Source of the DNA: Annona cherimola
Lineage: Eukaryota > Streptophyta > Magnoliopsida > Magnoliales > Annonaceae
Reading direction: 5' to 3'
Assembly (NCBI GenBank): GCA_030490835.1
Contig: CM059975.1
Location: 29,544,133 to 29,608,132 of the forward strand
DNA: 64,000 bases
In this document: in pieces, positions 60,626-64,000 of the stretch
Layout: the number at the start of each line of letters is the position of its first letter
How positions within the stretch are numbered: the first letter of the stretch is position 1
Translations under genes and position numbers: made by a program
The notes under the pieces: model-generated
The model's input: only the letters and a program-made list of their open reading frames with translations
Told to the model about the DNA's origin: nothing
Databases searched by the model: none

Positions 60626-60705
60626 TTAATATAATGAATAGATTGAATTTTTCATCCAGCATCAAAATCATAAAATCTGAGAGAGTTATGCGGAACCACA
60701 AAACG

Positions 60706-60949
60706 GGCCTGTAAAATATTTAATTTAAATAAAACTTGATTTTTTAATTAAAAATTAATTTTAATTGCAATGGGTGGGTTAAATTTTGAATTTAAAAAAT
60801 GGTGGACGGAACTGAAATCTTTGATGTTATTGGCACCATATATTGCAGTACCTTTTGCAATCTTTACCATTTGAAGATTCGTTGAAATCAAAGATAAACT
60901 CTTTGTATTAAAACACGAGATGATATTGTACAAGAACTTTTTTCCGCTC
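60706..60949. other. AT-rich spacer
   Basis: AT-rich sequence between the family-B MITE and the LINE. No feature is recognised. Confidence 0.4.
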
Positions 60950-61101
60950 CTTCGTTAGGACCGACAGGCACCGGTGGTGCGCTCGGCCTCGGTGGCGGCT
61001 GTGTGTCTCTGGGATCTACAGGCAGTCACGAGAGGTGGTGGGAAGCTCAAGATAGCTGGGTTAGTCGTGTACGTGGCCTCAGAAGCGTCGGCTTGAAAGG
61101 A

Positions 61102-62997
61102 ATGGCGGGATTGAAACAGAGTGTTGACGAACTGCTTGGTGCGGAGCTTCAGACGCTGGCGATTTCAGGGGCAGCCATAAAAAAGATTTCACCGGGTCAA
61201 GGAGCTTCTCTACTTTGCTCTCTATGGTCGACAAAGACCTACAACAAAGACATTTTCAGGGGGATGATGCGGAGGCTTTGGAAGCCAGTGGGGGCGTACC
61301 AGTTTAACGAAGTTGGTGAGAACTTATACCTGATCACGTTGGAGGCGGTTGAGGACAAAGACAGAATTGTGCAGGGTTGTCCGTGGACGTTTGAACGATA
61401 TCTGGTGCTCATCACTGAAATCAGGGAAGAAACTGACCTTGCCCACGTAATGCTCGTGAAAACGCCGCTGCGGCTGCATGTTGTGGGTGCCCCATTCATC
61501 GTTGACAAAAAGATGCTGGGCGAATGCATTGGAAATTCCTTCGAAAATTGGTTCAATTTGGACACGACAGAAACTGAAATCAAGTTGAATGTTTGGGTTG
61601 ACTGCCGGGAGCCTCTTAGAAGGGGGATGTTTATTCGAATTGGAACACAGCAAAAGCAATGGGTTTCATTCCAGTATGAAAAGCTCCCACTGTTTTGCTA
61701 CATCTGTGGGAGGATGGGCCACGCACATCGTGATTGTGTTTTGAAATCTAACCTCCAACAGTTAGTTGCTGAGGATGATATGCCATTTGGAAGTTGGCTC
61801 AGAGTGAGGGTCAAACACCTTACGCAGCGATTTGGACCGTCAAGAGGGAACAGGGCCAATCCTATCAAATACACGGGAGCTTCTTGCAGGGATTGGGACC
61901 ATTGTGGAGATAGCCATGCAGTTGAAGGGGACCGATGCGTGGATGACGAACAAACCCGCAGCAGCAGCAGAGGGATCCCTGCTGAAATGGATCAGGATCA
62001 GCAACACAGTGGAGAGGAATATCGGCATTATGGGCAGCTGCATTGCCATGGCGAGACAACGAATGAGGGTGACGTTCAATCTGGGTGCTTCTTGGCCAAT
62101 TCTGCACAGCACCATGGCCCAGCACCTACGGCCACCTCTGCACTGCATCTCTGCCCGACGCCAACGACTACCAAGGCCAGTTCTGAACTGAATCTATGCC
62201 CAGCGCCAGAGTTTTCCATGGCCACTGCTGTACAGCAACACTGTCCAGCGTCAGCGACGCCCAAGGCCACCTCTGCATTGCATCTCTGCTCGGCGCCAGC
62301 GACTTCCGTGGCCTGTCCTGCACAGCTCCTCTGCCCGGCACCAGCGACTGCGATGCCTGGAGGTGACGTTCTGCCCAGGCAGCGTTCCAGCGCCATCTCT
62401 ACCCGACACAACCACTCTGCAACGTCGAATGCAGTGACCTTGGAGGCTACGAAGCAATACCAATCAGCACCATCGATGGCTGTGATTCGGGAGACTGAAA
62501 TCAGGGATTTGCGGCAGTGGGATAGGAAGAATTTGCTGCTTGCTTCTGGTGTGCAGGCAGGGATTCAGCACGAGGGTGAAAAGGAGGCGCTTCCCCAATC
62601 TGTTTATGGGACTGGCGTGGGGAGGCTGATTGAGGGAGAATGTCCAAACCAGAAATGTATGTCAAAGGGGGGGAATGATCAGCGTCACATCGAAGGGGAG
62701 TTTGATGGGCTGTATGAGGTTCAGGTTTGGGATGGTTTAGGGATGGAGGAACAGGGAGAGGGCTGTGTGTCCCAGAAGCAAGGGGGCAATAAGTGGAAGA
62801 GGAGAGCCCGAATGCGGGATGAATTACACATAGCTGAAAGGATGGATTGCCAACCAATGCATGCGGTCTCTTCTAAGAGGGGCCTGTCCAGTGACGGGGA
62901 AGCTCCGAGTGGAACACAAAAGAGAAGCAGACAAGGGGTGCAGACTGATATGATTGAGGCGATGGCTGCGGGTAGCCTGCAGCCACGCCTCAACTAA
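61102..62997 (+). CDS. LINE ORF1: DUF4283 and CCHC zinc-knuckle protein, 631 aa
   Basis: An RNA-binding chaperone-like protein of plant L1-type LINEs, thought to coat element RNA (family knowledge). I start at the ATG at 61102; the frame is open upstream to a stop at 60895, but no earlier in-frame ATG exists. The N-terminal part (about residues 5-165) is a DUF4283-type domain (WSTKTYNKDIFRGMMRRLWK, CPWTFERYLVLI, LRLHVVGAPF). A zinc knuckle follows: CYICGRMGHAHRDC, with C199, C202, H207 and C212. The middle (about residues 330-450) holds imperfect repeats of about 17-20 residues (SALHLCPTP, SELNLCPAP, SALHLCSAP, PAQLLCPAP). The C-terminus is basic with RSRQGVQTDMIEAMAAGSLQ. The stop TAA at 62995 is one base before the ORF2 start, so ORF2 may be translated by re-initiation. 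Confidence 0.88.
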   Translation: MAGLKQSVDELLGAELQTLAISGAAIKKISPGQGASLLCSLWSTKTYNKDIFRGMMRRLWKPVGAYQFNEVGENLYLITLEAVEDKDRIVQGCPWTFERYLVLITEIREETDLAHVMLVKTPLRLHVVGAPFIVDKKMLGECIGNSFENWFNLDTTETEIKLNVWVDCREPLRRGMFIRIGTQQKQWVSFQYEKLPLFCYICGRMGHAHRDCVLKSNLQQLVAEDDMPFGSWLRVRVKHLTQRFGPSRGNRANPIKYTGASCRDWDHCGDSHAVEGDRCVDDEQTRSSSRGIPAEMDQDQQHSGEEYRHYGQLHCHGETTNEGDVQSGCFLANSAQHHGPAPTATSALHLCPTPTTTKASSELNLCPAPEFSMATAVQQHCPASATPKATSALHLCSAPATSVACPAQLLCPAPATAMPGGDVLPRQRSSAISTRHNHSATSNAVTLEATKQYQSAPSMAVIRETEIRDLRQWDRKNLLLASGVQAGIQHEGEKEALPQSVYGTGVGRLIEGECPNQKCMSKGGNDQRHIEGEFDGLYEVQVWDGLGMEEQGEGCVSQKQGGNKWKRRARMRDELHIAERMDCQPMHAVSSKRGLSSDGEAPSGTQKRSRQGVQTDMIEAMAAGSLQPRLN

Positions 62998-62998
62998 T

Positions 62999-64000
62999 AT
63001 GGCAATCCTAGCTTGGAATTGCCGGGGGCTTGGGAACCCCCGGGCAATTCGGAACCTCCTAGATCTGGTTAGGAGAAAAGAGCCCTGTTTGGTCTTCCTC
63101 TGCGAAACAAAATGCTACTCAAAGGAAATGGATGGTATCAGAAGAAGACTTCATTTTGACGGGTGCTTTGTGGTGGACCCTCAGGCACGGAGGGGAGGTC
63201 TGGCCCTTCTGTGGAATAACAACAAAGCTGCTACTATTAGAAGCTTTTCCATCCACCATATTGATGCCGATTTTTGCGGGTGGCGATTTACCGGGTTCTA
63301 CGGACACCCTGAAACTCATCAACGACACCTGAGCTGGCACACTCTCAATCAATTGAGCTATGATGACACGAACCCCTGGCTTGTAATGGGGGACTTCAAT
63401 GAGGTACTATCACATGGCGAGTATATTAGCGAAAGACCTCGGCCCCAAGCCCAATTGGATCGTTTCCGCGAAACCACCGACTCTTGTAACCTTATGGACT
63501 TGGGATCTTCAGGAGCGCAAATGACATGGACAAATAACCGGCGGGGACATCATAGGGTGGAAGCGAAGCTTGATAGGGGCCTCTCTACCCCATCATGGCT
63601 TAACCTCCATCCTAATGCGAAGATCACTAACCTTCAATCCCCGACATCTGACCACTGTCCACTACTTTTGGTGCTTGATTCAAACATGGGTAGAAGACGA
63701 TCGCCAAGGGATTTCAGGTATGAACTTTTTTGGAATAGAGATCCTGGGGCTACTAGAATTGTGAACCAGGTGTGGGAATCTCTGACGCCAAGGGGGTTAC
63801 ATGATGGGGATATGATTTGTTGGAAAACAAAGCGGCTCGCCTCGGAACTTTCTATGTGGAACCGTCGGAAAAGGGGTAATCTTCGGAAGAGTATTGAGCG
63901 CAAATACAGAGAGGTTGAGGCTCTATCCGCATTGGACCCAAGTGATGAACGGGACTGCACTATTCAGAAACTGAAACGCCAAATCAATCTTCTGCTGGAG
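62999..64000 (+). CDS. LINE ORF2 (endonuclease-reverse transcriptase), N-terminal part
   Basis: It starts with ATG at 62999, one base after the ORF1 stop and in a different frame, and stays open for 334 codons to the window edge. The first 225 residues are an APE-type endonuclease that nicks target DNA for target-primed reverse transcription. Motifs: WNCRGLGNP (6-14), FLCETK with the catalytic Glu36, GFYGHP (99-104), GDFNEV (131-136), a LDR motif (191-193) and SDHCPLLL with SDH at 217-219. All expected catalytic positions are present. Residues 235-334 are the linker before the reverse transcriptase domain, which would begin past the edge. The shorter frames at 63132, 63570 and on the - strand are shadows. 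Confidence 0.92.
   Translation, partial: MAILAWNCRGLGNPRAIRNLLDLVRRKEPCLVFLCETKCYSKEMDGIRRRLHFDGCFVVDPQARRGGLALLWNNNKAATIRSFSIHHIDADFCGWRFTGFYGHPETHQRHLSWHTLNQLSYDDTNPWLVMGDFNEVLSHGEYISERPRPQAQLDRFRETTDSCNLMDLGSSGAQMTWTNNRRGHHRVEAKLDRGLSTPSWLNLHPNAKITNLQSPTSDHCPLLLVLDSNMGRRRSPRDFRYELFWNRDPGATRIVNQVWESLTPRGLHDGDMICWKTKRLASELSMWNRRKRGNLRKSIERKYREVEALSALDPSDERDCTIQKLKRQINLLLE

Larger units (their letters stand above)
58880..60705. mobile_element. Family-B MITE interrupted by two later insertions
   Basis: The start GGATGCTTTTATG joins, after a 354-bp MITE, to AAACCCCATTTATATGTAAT at 59256. The body runs to 59651 (AAACAAATGTTGTTAAT), is broken by the TRIM pair, and resumes at 60631 (ATAATGAATAGATTGAATTT) to end near 60705. 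It gives relative ages: family B first, then the other two. Confidence 0.6.
60950..64000 (+). mobile_element. LINE (plant L1-type) retrotransposon, 5' part
   Basis: Composition changes sharply at about 60950, taken as the approximate 5' end. The element continues past the right edge, so its reverse transcriptase, poly-A tail and target duplication are not visible. ORF1 and the visible part of ORF2 are intact, which suggests a fairly young copy. Confidence 0.8.

Overview
The window is nuclear DNA from a flowering plant. It is strongly AT-rich and dense with plant transposons: Mutator-type and Tourist-like MITEs, TRIMs, a Ty3/Gypsy-type gag, a plant LINE and a FAR1-type transposase. The one intact host gene has ten exons with GT-AG introns. 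I cannot resolve the lineage from sequence alone.

Layout. 1-13.4 kb is a patchwork of nested non-autonomous TIR elements (MITEs). Several have exact 9-bp target duplications, as Mutator-type elements do. It also holds a short relic of a SEC15-like exocyst gene (6.37-6.66 kb). 13.4-27.9 kb is AT-rich intergenic DNA with Tourist-like, hAT-like and Mutator-like MITEs and a few GC-rich fragments of unknown origin. 27.902-36.770 kb is one large Mutator-like element (MULE). It has about 150-bp terminal inverted repeats, a 9-bp duplication in TA-rich DNA, a decayed FAR1-type transposase on + and a decayed 'putative plant transposon protein' gene on -. The two genes converge, as mudrA and mudrB do in MuDR. 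36.8-41.7 kb is mostly featureless AT-rich DNA with one foldback MITE.

41.733-49.424 kb is a young LTR retrotransposon on the - strand. Its LTRs are about 1.28 kb and about 99% identical, the TSD is TAAAC, and PBS, PPT and TATA box are recognisable. It carries only a damaged gag and no pol, so it is a gag-only, non-autonomous element. It landed in an older foldback, TRIM-like relic (41.697-50.58 kb).

50.6-52.1 kb holds three more MITEs. 53.816-58.060 kb is the intact host gene, a PIN-LIKES (PILS) auxin-transport-facilitator gene. Its ten exons join to 414 aa without a break. 58.88-60.70 kb is a triple nest: a MITE interrupted by a second MITE and by an unusual inverted pair of TRIM elements that shares one TSD (TTAAT) and has a tRNA-like Pol III promoter in its centre. 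From about 60.95 kb to the right edge lies the 5' part of a LINE: an intact DUF4283/zinc-knuckle ORF1, then one base later an ORF2 whose endonuclease domain is open to the edge.

The best candidates for something new are the inverted TRIM pair behaving as one insertion, the MULE with a plant-transposon-protein gene in the mudrB position, and the gag-only LTR element. No CRISPR, operon or bacterial feature is present.
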